A stretch of DNA of 64,000 nucleotides, taken from Sulfuricurvum sp. GTDB lineage: Bacteria; Campylobacterota; Campylobacteria; Campylobacterales; Sulfurimonadaceae. The position numbers and the translations under genes are program-made. Every line of letters begins with the position of its first letter. Within the stretch, counting starts at the first letter, position 1. The notes beneath the pieces were generated by a model. It made no database searches, was not told where the DNA came from, and saw only the letters and a list, made by a program, of their open reading frames with translations. The stretch is taken from contig JAUYRN010000005.1 in assembly GCA_030696775.1 (NCBI GenBank), positions 1 to 64,000 of the forward strand. The letters are read 5' to 3'. Positions 54,750 to 63,411 of the stretch are shown here, one piece after another.

Positions 54750-55556
54750 ATGATAAAGAAAATTGTTACAGTGAGCTTAACGCTTTGCATCTCACTTTTT
54801 GGGGCTATAGATAAACATGAGCTCGATGGGTTAAAAGTGGGAGCATTGGTCGTTAAAGATTTAAATACCAAGCATGTTTTATATTCTAAAGATGCCGAAA
54901 AACGAGTAAGCCCTGCGAGCTTAACCAAGGTAATGACAGCTCTTTTGGCAATACAAAGCGGCAAGATGAATCACGCCGTAACGATTACAAAAGAGATGAC
55001 CAAGGTCGAACCTACAATAGCAGGCTACAAACGCGGAGATGTCGTCTTGATGTCGGATTTGGTCAAAGCCGCTATGATTAAATCAGATAACGATGCGGCA
55101 AAAGCGATTGCAATCACTGTGGGCGGGGATGAAGAGCATTTTATAGCCATGATGAATATTAAAGCTAGACAAATCGGGATGAACCGCACTCATTTTACTA
55201 ATCCTTGTGGATACGATGGGGCAGATCACTACTCTACTCCCACGGATTTACTAAAAATGACGGAATACGCTATTAAAAATTCAACATTTAATACAATCAG
55301 CAAACTCAACAGTCATGTGTACTATGTACTTAACAAAGACAAATTGAAACTCTTCAAAGCTTATACGCACAATCGTCTTTTAAATCGATATCAATATGCC
55401 GTCGGAGTAAAAACGGGTTTTACCAACAAAGCCGGAGCTTGTTTGATCGCGAGAGCTAAAAAAGACGGACGTGATTGTCTGATTGTTATGATGAATGCAA
55501 AAGTAGATCGTTGGAAAACGGCAAAAGCGATTTTTGAGCAGGTGTTAGAGAGTTAA
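54750..55556 (+). CDS. D-alanyl-D-alanine carboxypeptidase (PBP5/6-like)
   Basis: Serine peptidase family S11 that trims peptidoglycan pentapeptides. The nucleophile motif SLTK (in SPASLTKVMTAL), the second motif SDND in IKSDNDAAKAIA and the KTG box in GVKTGFTNKAG are all present. An N-terminal signal peptide (IKKIVTVSLTLCISLFG) directs export. At 268 residues it is short and lacks the C-terminal beta domain and membrane anchor of PBP5. The ATG at 54750 with AAAGG upstream is preferred to one at 54711, which would add 13 residues ahead of the signal. It overlaps the convergent glycosylase gene by 12 nt. Confidence 0.9.
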   Translation: MIKKIVTVSLTLCISLFGAIDKHELDGLKVGALVVKDLNTKHVLYSKDAEKRVSPASLTKVMTALLAIQSGKMNHAVTITKEMTKVEPTIAGYKRGDVVLMSDLVKAAMIKSDNDAAKAIAITVGGDEEHFIAMMNIKARQIGMNRTHFTNPCGYDGADHYSTPTDLLKMTEYAIKNSTFNTISKLNSHVYYVLNKDKLKLFKAYTHNRLLNRYQYAVGVKTGFTNKAGACLIARAKKDGRDCLIVMMNAKVDRWKTAKAIFEQVLES

Positions 55557-56039
55557 ATAATGATTTAAAAATTCTTTATAAAGAATGGTTTTTTCTTTTC
55601 GTGTCATAGCTGCATGGGCGGGAGAAGTAGAAGGAAGCAATACGGTTTCGATTTCTAACTCTTTAAAATATTTTTGGAACAGATCAAATGCTTTTTTGCC
55701 CGTAAAAGCAATAACTTTGATATTTGGATATTCTGTAAGCAGTTTCATAAAGTCATTTGGTACGATATTTTTTAGATTACTGTCGCTCGAATTACTCCGC
55801 TCACACGAACCGATTACATCCCATAATCCGATCCCCATTTGAATACAAAAACGCTTTTTATCTTCATTGTCTCGAAATGTTACCCCAAATATTTCTTCTA
55901 TAATCAGCCAAAACGCATTACGGGGATGGGCATAATAAAACGATTGTTCAAAAGATACGATACTAGGAAAGCTTCCTAAAAATAGTATACGGGTATTTGA
56001 ATCAAGGATGGGTGGGAAAGGGTGATTAAACGATTGCAT
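55545..56039 (-). CDS. Hypoxanthine/uracil-DNA glycosylase-like protein (HDG family)
   Basis: UDG-superfamily protein of the DNA-deoxyinosine glycosylase type, related to Mug. Motif 1 lies at FLGSFPSIVS, followed by YYAHPRNAFW; the base-recognition loop and motif 2 lie in LLPSTSPAHAAMTRKEK. The 164-residue length matches. It would remove hypoxanthine or uracil arising from deamination, alongside Ung at 59069. The exact substrate is uncertain from sequence. It is convergent with the carboxypeptidase gene. Confidence 0.83.
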   Translation of the reverse strand: MQSFNHPFPPILDSNTRILFLGSFPSIVSFEQSFYYAHPRNAFWLIIEEIFGVTFRDNEDKKRFCIQMGIGLWDVIGSCERSNSSDSNLKNIVPNDFMKLLTEYPNIKVIAFTGKKAFDLFQKYFKELEIETVLLPSTSPAHAAMTRKEKTILYKEFLNHYLTL

Positions 56040-56094
56040 AAGACAATTTTACCTCAATTTACCTTCCCCTAAACCACCATTTGGTACAATTCCG

Positions 56095-56100
56095 CCATTA
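56095..56100 (+). promoter_or_regulatory. -10-like element (TACAAT) for purH
   Basis: TACAAT after ATTTGG lies 35 bp before the purH ATG in the 96-bp gap divergent from the glycosylase gene. An AAAGGA ribosome site follows downstream. Confidence 0.45.
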
Positions 56101-56135
56101 ATTCATGGGTCTAAGTACCCAATCAAAGGAACTGC

Positions 56136-57671
56136 ATGAAGCGTGCATTACTCAGTGTCAGTGATAAAAGTAATATCGTAGAATTTGCTAAATCTCTCAT
56201 CGGTTTGGACTATGAAATCGTCTCTACGGGCGGGACGTTCAAAATGTTGCGTGATGCAGGTGTAGATGCTATCGAGATCGATGATGTAACAGGATTTCCG
56301 GAGATGTTTGACGGTCGGGTTAAAACCCTTAATCCGTACATTCATGGAGGTATTTTATTTCGCCGTGATTTGGATTCTCATGTCAATACAGCGATGGAAT
56401 ACGGGATTGTTGAAATAGATCTTGTTTGTGTAAATCTTTATCCGTTCAAAGCGACCATCGAGCGTACGGATGACTTCGAAGAGATCATTGAAAACATCGA
56501 CATCGGAGGACCTGCAATGGTTCGTTCTGCTGCAAAAAACTTTACCGATGTTCATATCATTACCGATCCAAGCGATTATTCTGTTGTTCTTAACGCCATC
56601 CAAAATGATGAAGATACGGTTGAATTTCGTCGTAGTTTGATGATCAAAGCATATGAGCATACGGCAGCATACGACAGCATGATCGCTAACTACATGAACA
56701 AGCGTTTTAACAACGGCATGGGAGAGAAGCAGTTTATCGTAGGATCCAAAGTCATGGATACTCGTTATGGCGAAAACCCGCATCAAAAGGGTGGTTTATA
56801 CGAGTTTGAGTCGTTTTTTAGTAAAAATTTCAAAACCCTAAAAGGGGAAGCAAGTTTTAACAATCTTACGGACATCAGCGGTGCAGTGAAAATTGCAGCG
56901 GCATTTGGAGATGAGAATGCGATCTGTATTGTGAAACACGGAAACCCATGCGGTTTTGCAATACGTGACAATATGATGGATGCGTATACAGAAGCACTGA
57001 AATGCGATCCGATTTCAGCATTTGGCGGTGTTGTTGCAGTCAATGGTGTTGTAACCAAAGAACTTGCTCTTAAAATGAATGAGATGTTCCTCGAAGTTAT
57101 TATTGCAGGTAAAATCGATGAAGAGGCACAAGCGGTATTTGAGCCGAAAAAACGCTTAAAGCTTTTTGAATACGGCAGTGATCGTATTCTTCTAAGTCGT
57201 GATGCAATCGATTTTAAACACATTGACGGCGGATTTGTATTCCAAGACGCGGATCGTGTGGGTGATGATGAGGTTAAAAATGCTAAATTGGTGACAAAGC
57301 ACACAGCAAGCGCGAGTGAACTCAAAGACGCTGAAATCGCGTATAAAGTAGCATCATTAACCAAATCAAACTGTGTTGTATACGTAAAAGACTCTGCGAT
57401 GGTTGCCGTGGGCATGGGGATGACGTCACGTGTCGATGCAGCGCGTTGTGCATTGCGTAAAGCGGAAGAGATGGGTCTGGATGTGAGCGGTTCAGCTCTT
57501 GCTTCGGAAGCATTTTTCCCATTCCGCGATTCGATTGATGCGGCAGCAGGCGCGGGTGTCAAAACTGTTATTCAACCGGGCGGTTCAGTACGTGATGAAG
57601 AAGTCATCGCGGCGGCAGATGAACACGGGATGTCGTTATACTTTACCGGTATTCGTCACTTTTTACACTAA
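56136..57671 (+). CDS. purH: Bifunctional AICAR formyltransferase / IMP cyclohydrolase
   Basis: Last two steps of purine synthesis. The N-terminal cyclohydrolase (MGS-like) domain starts [18 protein letters not shown] with STGGT and [15 protein letters not shown]. The C-terminal formyltransferase has [15 protein letters not shown], the [10 protein letters not shown] active-site loop and the late VQPGGS-like [14 protein letters not shown]. It ends in RHFLH, the typical PurH terminus. The 511-residue length is normal. Its substrate AICAR is also released by HisH/HisF. Confidence 0.97.
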   Translation: MKRALLSVSDKSNIVEFAKSLIGLDYEIVSTGGTFKMLRDAGVDAIEIDDVTGFPEMFDGRVKTLNPYIHGGILFRRDLDSHVNTAMEYGIVEIDLVCVNLYPFKATIERTDDFEEIIENIDIGGPAMVRSAAKNFTDVHIITDPSDYSVVLNAIQNDEDTVEFRRSLMIKAYEHTAAYDSMIANYMNKRFNNGMGEKQFIVGSKVMDTRYGENPHQKGGLYEFESFFSKNFKTLKGEASFNNLTDISGAVKIAAAFGDENAICIVKHGNPCGFAIRDNMMDAYTEALKCDPISAFGGVVAVNGVVTKELALKMNEMFLEVIIAGKIDEEAQAVFEPKKRLKLFEYGSDRILLSRDAIDFKHIDGGFVFQDADRVGDDEVKNAKLVTKHTASASELKDAEIAYKVASLTKSNCVVYVKDSAMVAVGMGMTSRVDAARCALRKAEEMGLDVSGSALASEAFFPFRDSIDAAAGAGVKTVIQPGGSVRDEEVIAAADEHGMSLYFTGIRHFLH

Positions 57672-57743
57672 AAACACTTGCGTCTTCATGGCGCAATCTT
57701 TGATCTTCTCTTTCTCCCAATCCAACGCACTTTCCTTTTTAAC

Positions 57744-57778
57744 CTTGATTGACTTTGACTCAACTATTCTGTTATAAT
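57744..57778 (+). promoter_or_regulatory. HAIR-like HspR operator and -10 element for cbpA-hspR
   Basis: CTTGATT (57744-57750), seven bases, then ACTCAAC (57758-57764) closely match the HspR-binding inverted repeat HAIR (CTTGAGT-N7-ACTCAAG), each half with one mismatch and the exact N7 spacing. The operator ends 8 bp before TATAAT at 57773-57778, so a bound repressor would block RNA polymerase. It lies 41 bp upstream of the cbpA ATG, measured from the -10. This fits autoregulation of the heat-shock operon by its own hspR product, as described for Helicobacter and Campylobacter. Confidence 0.75.
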
Positions 57779-57818
57779 TTTTGTTAAATAATTAACTATG
57801 ATTTAAACAGGATTTAAA

Positions 57819-58679
57819 ATGTCAAAAAGTTTATACACTACCTTAGAAGTTGCAGCAGGTGCAAGCGAAACAGAGATCAAAAAAGCTTACCGTAAGCTGG
57901 CACGTCAATACCATCCCGATGTGAACAAAGACCCCGCAGCGGAAGAAAAATTTAAAGAGATCAATGCGGCGTATGAAGTGCTCAGCGATAAAGAAAAACG
58001 CGCCAAATATGACCAGCACGGTGATTCGATGTTCGGTGGGCAAAACTTCCATGATTTCTCGCGTGCTCAAGGCGGCAACGTCGATTTAGATGAGATTTTA
58101 CGCAGTATGTTCGGTGGCGGCGGTGGCGGATTTAGCGGAGGCGGCTTCGGAGGTGGTGGTGGCTTCGGTGGGTCTATAAATCTTGATATCGATGCCAATG
58201 TTACAGTCCCTTTTTCTGTTGCAGTGTTGGGTGGTAAGCATACGATTAGCCTTAGTGGTGAGAGTTTTGATATCAAAATTCCCGCAGGCATTAAAAGCGG
58301 CGAAAAACTTCGCGTTCGCGGAAAAGGAAAGCGTCATGGTGCACAATCAGGTGATTTATACTTGCGTATCGACATATCTGTTAACCCTGAGTATGAGCGC
58401 GAGGGAGATAATCTTGTAAAAATATTTACTGTCCCTTTGTATGCGGCACTGTTTGGCGGTAAAGTGGCGGTTCAAACATTGGACAAAGAGGTGACTCTAA
58501 AAGTGCCTGAAAACACCAAAAATGGTCAGCGTTTTCGTCTCAAAGAGATGGGTGTGATGAATCGTCAAAGTGGCGTTCGTGGAGATTTATATCTGAAGGC
58601 TAATATTATATTACCTGCCGTAGATAAAATCGATGCTGACTTAGTTGAGCAGATGAAAAAATCCCTTCCACAGGAGTAG
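57819..58679 (+). CDS. cbpA: CbpA/DnaJ-type co-chaperone
   Basis: J-domain protein that stimulates DnaK ATPase. The J domain (1-70) has [16 protein letters not shown] with the HPD motif. A Gly/Phe-rich linker (about 88-125) with repeated GGG and GGF follows, then two substrate-binding beta domains with [19 protein letters not shown] and [17 protein letters not shown]. The zinc-finger region of true DnaJ is absent, which places it in the CbpA class. The 286 residues fit. It starts the cbpA-hspR-ung operon under a HAIR-like operator. Confidence 0.94.
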   Translation: MSKSLYTTLEVAAGASETEIKKAYRKLARQYHPDVNKDPAAEEKFKEINAAYEVLSDKEKRAKYDQHGDSMFGGQNFHDFSRAQGGNVDLDEILRSMFGGGGGGFSGGGFGGGGGFGGSINLDIDANVTVPFSVAVLGGKHTISLSGESFDIKIPAGIKSGEKLRVRGKGKRHGAQSGDLYLRIDISVNPEYEREGDNLVKIFTVPLYAALFGGKVAVQTLDKEVTLKVPENTKNGQRFRLKEMGVMNRQSGVRGDLYLKANIILPAVDKIDADLVEQMKKSLPQE

Positions 58680-58682
58680 GCT

Positions 58683-59069
58683 ATGCACCATTTTGATGAA
58701 CCTGTATACATGATTAGTATCGTGGCAAAAATTTTGGATATTCATCCTCAGACGCTACGCCAATATGAGAGAGAAAACCTTATAGCACCTTCACGCTCGG
58801 ATGGACGAATACGTCTTTATTCTCAGCGTGATATTGAGAAAATTAAAACAATTTTGCGTCTTACCCGTGAAGTAGGTGTAAACCTTGCAGGTGTAGATGT
58901 GGTCATGCGTCTAAAAACTAAAATGGAGATGATGGAGCAGGAGATGATGGAGTTGCGTTCAGAAATCTCACGTATGCGAAACTCTAGCGGTGTTCCTCTT
59001 GAAAAATCATTGGTGACGACGCGCAGTATTTATGAAATGGTAATTTTTGAGGATGATATTCTAAAATAA
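58683..59069 (+). CDS. hspR: HspR heat-shock repressor (MerR family)
   Basis: MerR-type winged-helix repressor of chaperone genes. The DNA-binding region is VYMISIVAKILDIHPQTLRQYERENLIAPSRS read in two overlapping helices (about 9-40), and the RLYSQRDIEKIKTI helix follows. A coiled-coil stretch rich in Met and Glu near 80-105 (MEMMEQEMMELRSE) mediates dimerisation. At 128 residues it matches Campylobacterota HspR. Its gene is 3 nt after cbpA. The HAIR-like operator upstream of cbpA is its likely target. Confidence 0.94.
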   Translation: MHHFDEPVYMISIVAKILDIHPQTLRQYERENLIAPSRSDGRIRLYSQRDIEKIKTILRLTREVGVNLAGVDVVMRLKTKMEMMEQEMMELRSEISRMRNSSGVPLEKSLVTTRSIYEMVIFEDDILK

Positions 59070-59746
59070 TGGTAACACCTCCTAGTATTCACGAAAGCTG
59101 GAAAGCTGCATTAGAAAACGAATTTAACGACCCTTACATGGATGCATTAAAAGCTTTTTTGCTTGAAGAACAAAAGCGATATAGCATTTTTCCGCAAAGT
59201 AAAAATATTTTTAATGCGTTCAATTCTTCCCATTTTGAATCGGTGAAAGTTGTTATTCTAGGACAAGATCCTTATCATGGAGCGGGGCAAGCACATGGAT
59301 TGTCTTTTTCAGTTCAAGCAGGCGTTGCTTCTCCCCCCTCACTCCAAAATATCTTTAAAGAATTAGTGGATGACATCGGATGTCCTTTTCCAAAAAGCGG
59401 TGATTTGAGTCATTGGGCACAGCAGGGTGTACTGCTGCTCAACACACTTTTAACGGTTCGGCAAGGAGAACCTTTTTCTCACAAAGATAGAGGATGGGAA
59501 AGGTTCACCGATCAAGTCATTCGAACATTGAGCCAACAGCGAGAACATCTCGTATTTATCCTCTGGGGTGCTCCTGCGGGGAAAAAAAGTATTTTGATTG
59601 ATGAGACGAAGCATTTGATTCTAAAAGCTCCGCATCCCTCACCGCTCTCCTCTTACAGAGGGTTCTTCGGCTCTAAACCCTTTAGTAAAACCAATACGTA
59701 TTTACTGGAGCATGGAATGACTCCGATTGACTGGTGCATCGTTTAA
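59069..59746 (+). CDS. ung: Uracil-DNA glycosylase (family 1)
   Basis: Removes uracil from DNA to start base-excision repair. The catalytic water-activating motif is LGQDPYHGAGQAHGLSFSV, and the DNA-intercalating loop is in HPSPLSSYRGFFGSKPF. LLLNTLLTVRQGE and LWGAPAGKK complete the fold. The 225-residue length is standard. Its start overlaps the hspR stop by 1 nt, so it is likely co-expressed with the heat-shock genes. It converges with the EEP-family gene, overlapping by 4 nt. Confidence 0.97.
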   Translation: MVTPPSIHESWKAALENEFNDPYMDALKAFLLEEQKRYSIFPQSKNIFNAFNSSHFESVKVVILGQDPYHGAGQAHGLSFSVQAGVASPPSLQNIFKELVDDIGCPFPKSGDLSHWAQQGVLLLNTLLTVRQGEPFSHKDRGWERFTDQVIRTLSQQREHLVFILWGAPAGKKSILIDETKHLILKAPHPSPLSSYRGFFGSKPFSKTNTYLLEHGMTPIDWCIV

Positions 59747-60753
59747 CGTACGTTAAATTTTGCAAAAATAGCCAAGTGGTCGGAATACCCCTCACCTAAA
59801 TGGTGCTTAGGAAATTTTCGTGATTGTTGCCAGCGATACGGTTTGCCTTTGTAAAAAAGATAAGGAGCATCAAATCGTCCAAAACTCCCTCGGACATATT
59901 CAACTCCTTTTCCATCTGCAAGGGAGGGGGAAATAATCATATTGTCCAGCGCCTCATGTCCCCCTCTGTACTCATGACTCCACCGTTGCTCATGTGGGAG
60001 TTCATACCATAGATTGTAAGAGCAGTCATCACACTCTTTGACACTTTTGATGGTAATAGGATTTTCATCCTCATCAATGGTTTTGAGGATATGATTAATC
60101 CCTGTGATCCCATCCGTATCATTATGTTTTCTGCTTTTTACAAATGTTCGATATTCTTCATAGTGAGAGTTAAAATCCCCCAAGAGTATATACGGTTCAT
60201 CTTCATCCAGGTTGCTGATAAGTTTTTTGAGTACTTTTGCACTTTGAATGCGCATACTCTCAGAACCGCTTTTGGACTTCCAATGATTTACAAAAATATG
60301 TATATTTTTACCGTTAAAATCAATTTTAGCTTCGAGTATATCGCGGTACGAACGGCTTGCACCGACAGAATGGCTTAGGGCACTTTTTAGGGGGTATTTA
60401 CTTAAAAGTGCTGTGGCTACCGTTGTGTTTTTAGAGCGTGCAAAAGCGTAATGAGGATAATAAATTCCTTGACGGTTCAGTTCAGCTTTAAGCTCTTTGA
60501 GGGCTGTCTCGGATTCAATTTCTTGCAGTCCGATGACATCAGCTCCAATATCTTTGATGACTTGAGCCGTATTGCGCAGTTTAATCCGATGCATCTCCTC
60601 AGTCCAGCCCCACGAGGTATTGGGAATGTATTGTTCATATTCGGTTCCATCATCATTCATATCAAATAAGTTTTCAACGTTATAAGAGGCTATTTTCACT
60701 TCTGCTCCTTCTAAAAAAGTCAATGTAATGAGTAACAGCCAAAAAAATTTCAT
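59743..60753 (-). CDS. Exported endonuclease/exonuclease/phosphatase (EEP) family protein
   Basis: EEP-fold hydrolase with an N-terminal signal peptide (FFWLLLITLTFLEGAE). Metal and catalytic marks are SYNVENLFD (Asn), VIGLQEIESE (Glu), IFVNHWKSKSG (His), LLGDFNSHYEEY (Asp and Asn) and the terminal SDHLAIFAKF (Asp-His). It may be a secreted or periplasmic nuclease or phosphodiesterase; the substrate is not readable. The 336 residues fit. It overlaps the upstream M3 peptidase stop by 4 nt (ATGA). Confidence 0.82.
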   Translation of the reverse strand: MKFFWLLLITLTFLEGAEVKIASYNVENLFDMNDDGTEYEQYIPNTSWGWTEEMHRIKLRNTAQVIKDIGADVIGLQEIESETALKELKAELNRQGIYYPHYAFARSKNTTVATALLSKYPLKSALSHSVGASRSYRDILEAKIDFNGKNIHIFVNHWKSKSGSESMRIQSAKVLKKLISNLDEDEPYILLGDFNSHYEEYRTFVKSRKHNDTDGITGINHILKTIDEDENPITIKSVKECDDCSYNLWYELPHEQRWSHEYRGGHEALDNMIISPSLADGKGVEYVRGSFGRFDAPYLFYKGKPYRWQQSRKFPKHHLGEGYSDHLAIFAKFNVR

Positions 60754-62705
60754 ACTTCAATACCATTGAGGCGCAAAAGATTTTTGGTTTCACATTCACG
60801 TCCCATCATCTCCACAAAAAGTTCTTGCATACTTTGAGATCCGCCGCCTCCCAGTACAATGTCTTTATACCGCTGCGCAAGAACGGAATCGAAAATACCT
60901 TCATCCACAATAGCATAATACGCATCGGCACTTAGTACTTCAGCCCATTTATAACTGTAATATCCTGCACTGTATCCGCCGCTAAAAATATGGCTAAATC
61001 CGTTTTGAAATTTATTGTAGGCAGGAGGTTTTATTAGGGATGTTCGATCTCGGATAGAATCAAGAAGAACTTGAATTTCATCTCCTTGATACAATTTCGA
61101 GTGAAGCTCAAAATCAAAGAGCGAAAATTCAAGCTGTCGAAGCATAAACAAAGCACTTTGAAAATTTTTGGCACGAATGAGTTTAGCAATCATCTCATCA
61201 CTAAGAATCTCACCGCTTTTGTGATGTTTAGCAAAAAGCTTGAGGACTTTAGGCTCATAAGCGAAACTTTCTAAAAATTGTGAAGGAAATTCAACGGCAT
61301 CCCATTCCACACCATTCACCCCGCTGACCCCATGTTCTAAAACGGAACTTAAAATGTGGTGAAGCGTGTGTCCCATCTCATGAAAGAGGGTGACAACATC
61401 ATCATGACGTAAAAGTGAAGGAGACGTAGGGGATGAGGGAGGAAAATTACAAACGACAAAAGCACTTGGAAGGTGTATAGCACCTTCAGTATCTTCACAA
61501 TGGGTTTGAAAATTGTGCATCCATGCTCCACCGCGTTTATTCTTACGAGCTTCGAGGTCGAAATAGATTCGTGCACGCAGTATGTCATTATCATAGACAT
61601 CATAGGCACTTGCTTTTTCGTCCCAAAGTGGTGCTTGGACGTGTACAAATGAAATCCCGAATATCTGGTGTAAAAAATCAAACATCCCACTTATAACACT
61701 GTTTTGTTCAAAATACGGTCGATATTCTTCCTCATCAATATCGTATTGTGCTTTTTTGAGGATTTCGCCGTAATAGGCGGTGTCATAGCTTTGGAGGTCA
61801 ATATCTCCTGCAATAGAGCGTAATTCCATGATTTCTTTCTCCGCTTGGGCGCGAGAGGTGACGGCAAGATCATTCAAAAATTTTAAAACTGTTTGGGTAT
61901 CGGGTGCCATTTTGGAAGCCAGTGAATACTCACTGTAGCTCTTAAATCCAAGTAATTGTGACATCTCTTGACGCAGAGCCATTAGCTCGTCGATAATTTC
62001 AGCGTTTTGCGGTGCTCGCGTCGTATATGCCTTGTAGAGTTCTTCCCGAATAGCACGATTTTGTCCATAGGTCATATAGGAAATATAGGAGGGCATTTGG
62101 AGAGTGAAACGATATTTTGTAATACCTTCTTCTTCGAAACGGGCATCGTCTAAATCTCCCTGTGGAATTCCAATAACATCAGCGGGATCAGTAATGATTT
62201 TTTCATACACATTGGTAGCGTCTAGAACATTTTGGGAAAAATCATTGGTAAGTGTGCTTTTGCGAAGATTGATTTGTGCTAAACGCTCTTTTGAAGTGTC
62301 GTCAAGATGGGCTCCGGCGAGTTCAAAATGGAGAATATTAAGATCAAGAATTCGTTGTTGAGCAAGATTTAAAGTGCTGTATTCATTTTTTTTAACTTCT
62401 TTGAAGGCATCATAAATAGCGAGATTCTGCCCTACAAAAGTCGAGTAATCGGTGAGAATTGGAAGTGCATCCGCATACACTTTTTGTGATTCTTCAGAAT
62501 TATTGACAGCATTGATATGTGAAAGAGGCGTAAATAAAAGCTCCATTTCTTCTTCCATAAAATCAAACGGGCGGACAAAATTGGTGTAGGTTTTATCGTG
62601 AATATCCAGTAGGTTGGCGATGGTAGTGTAGTTTTTTTTGATGAGTGTGTTTAAATCATCAATAAAAGTCTCTAAATTAAGGCTAAAATCTGTAAAAGGT
62701 TGCAT
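60750..62705 (-). CDS. prlC: M3 family oligopeptidase (oligopeptidase A/PrlC-like)
   Basis: Cytoplasmic zinc metallopeptidase that cleaves short peptides, including cut signal peptides. The zinc motif is TLFHEMGHTLHHIL (HEXXH), with the distant Glu in NGVEWDAVEFPSQFLE. The N-terminal helical region is typical of thimet-type enzymes, and GGSQSMQELF is near the end. The 651-residue length fits oligopeptidase A. AGGAG precedes the ATG. It is divergent from the DUF502 gene. Confidence 0.9.
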   Translation of the reverse strand: MQPFTDFSLNLETFIDDLNTLIKKNYTTIANLLDIHDKTYTNFVRPFDFMEEEMELLFTPLSHINAVNNSEESQKVYADALPILTDYSTFVGQNLAIYDAFKEVKKNEYSTLNLAQQRILDLNILHFELAGAHLDDTSKERLAQINLRKSTLTNDFSQNVLDATNVYEKIITDPADVIGIPQGDLDDARFEEEGITKYRFTLQMPSYISYMTYGQNRAIREELYKAYTTRAPQNAEIIDELMALRQEMSQLLGFKSYSEYSLASKMAPDTQTVLKFLNDLAVTSRAQAEKEIMELRSIAGDIDLQSYDTAYYGEILKKAQYDIDEEEYRPYFEQNSVISGMFDFLHQIFGISFVHVQAPLWDEKASAYDVYDNDILRARIYFDLEARKNKRGGAWMHNFQTHCEDTEGAIHLPSAFVVCNFPPSSPTSPSLLRHDDVVTLFHEMGHTLHHILSSVLEHGVSGVNGVEWDAVEFPSQFLESFAYEPKVLKLFAKHHKSGEILSDEMIAKLIRAKNFQSALFMLRQLEFSLFDFELHSKLYQGDEIQVLLDSIRDRTSLIKPPAYNKFQNGFSHIFSGGYSAGYYSYKWAEVLSADAYYAIVDEGIFDSVLAQRYKDIVLGGGGSQSMQELFVEMMGRECETKNLLRLNGIEV

Positions 62706-62757
62706 AGGTTCTCCTGTAAATATATGTTATTGTAGTAAAGTGTTTCAAAAAGTATTC

Positions 62758-62778
62758 TATAATATGACAATTTGTCAT
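62758..62778 (+). promoter_or_regulatory. -10 element and overlapping palindrome before the DUF502 gene
   Basis: TATAAT at 62758-62763 is followed at once by a perfect 7-1-7 palindrome, ATGACAA-T-TTGTCAT (62764-62778), which covers the predicted transcription start about 20 bp before the ATG at 62791. The position suits an operator for a dimeric repressor. The regulator is unknown. Confidence 0.45.
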
Positions 62779-62790
62779 AAAAGGACGTTT

Positions 62791-63411
62791 ATGGGCTTAA
62801 GAGCCAAACTGTTATTCCGTTACATTTTTGTAGGTGCTTTATCGCTCTTACCTTTGATTTTAGTTTTTGTGGTTGTTAATTATCTTAAAAATTTAGGTGT
62901 GAGCGCTTATCTCTCTTTGCACGATTATACAGATTCTTTTGAAATAACAATTTTTTTAATGATAGGAGTAATTGCAGTTTTTGCATTCCTTGGGTTTTCG
63001 ATTGAAAAATATGGACGTTCAATTTTTGTTTCAATGATTGACAGCACTTTTGAAAAAATCCCTGCGATCCGTTCGGTTTATTCAGTTTCTAAAAAACTGG
63101 CGGCAATGCTATCTGGTAATGAAGACGGGACCAAAAAAGAGGTAGTTTTGGTTGAGTATCCTAAAGAGAATTTATGGGTACCTGCGTATTTATTGAACCG
63201 TCATGAAAATATTTGTGTATTATTTATTCCAACATCGCCAAATCCGACAAGCGGTTATACAATTTTGGTAGATGAAGCATTGATTAAAAAGACCTCTTTG
63301 AGTCTTCAAGAGGCATCGTCATTTATTATCAGTATGGGAGCGGACTTTCCACAAAAAGAGAACGTTTCTCGGCTTATTCAAACTCATCAAACTTCGGTTC
63401 AAGCGCTTTAA
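62791..63411 (+). CDS. DUF502 family membrane protein
   Basis: A 206-residue protein with two membrane segments (about 12-32 and 52-72) and a soluble beta-rich domain (KKEVVLVEYPKENLWVPAYL, VLFIPTSPNPTSGYTILVD). This pattern, including PLIL near the start, PxxxxVYSxxK (IPAIRSVYSVSKKL) and PTSGY, defines DUF502, whose role is unknown. The ATG at 62791 with AAAGGA is chosen; a longer upstream frame overlaps prlC. Its end overlaps the next convergent gene by 38 nt. Confidence 0.85.
   Translation: MGLRAKLLFRYIFVGALSLLPLILVFVVVNYLKNLGVSAYLSLHDYTDSFEITIFLMIGVIAVFAFLGFSIEKYGRSIFVSMIDSTFEKIPAIRSVYSVSKKLAAMLSGNEDGTKKEVVLVEYPKENLWVPAYLLNRHENICVLFIPTSPNPTSGYTILVDEALIKKTSLSLQEASSFIISMGADFPQKENVSRLIQTHQTSVQAL

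Noticed and set aside
56783..57562. Long open frame on the minus strand inside purH
   Set aside because: It mirrors purH codons, has no start signal or family resemblance and overlaps a certain gene fully.
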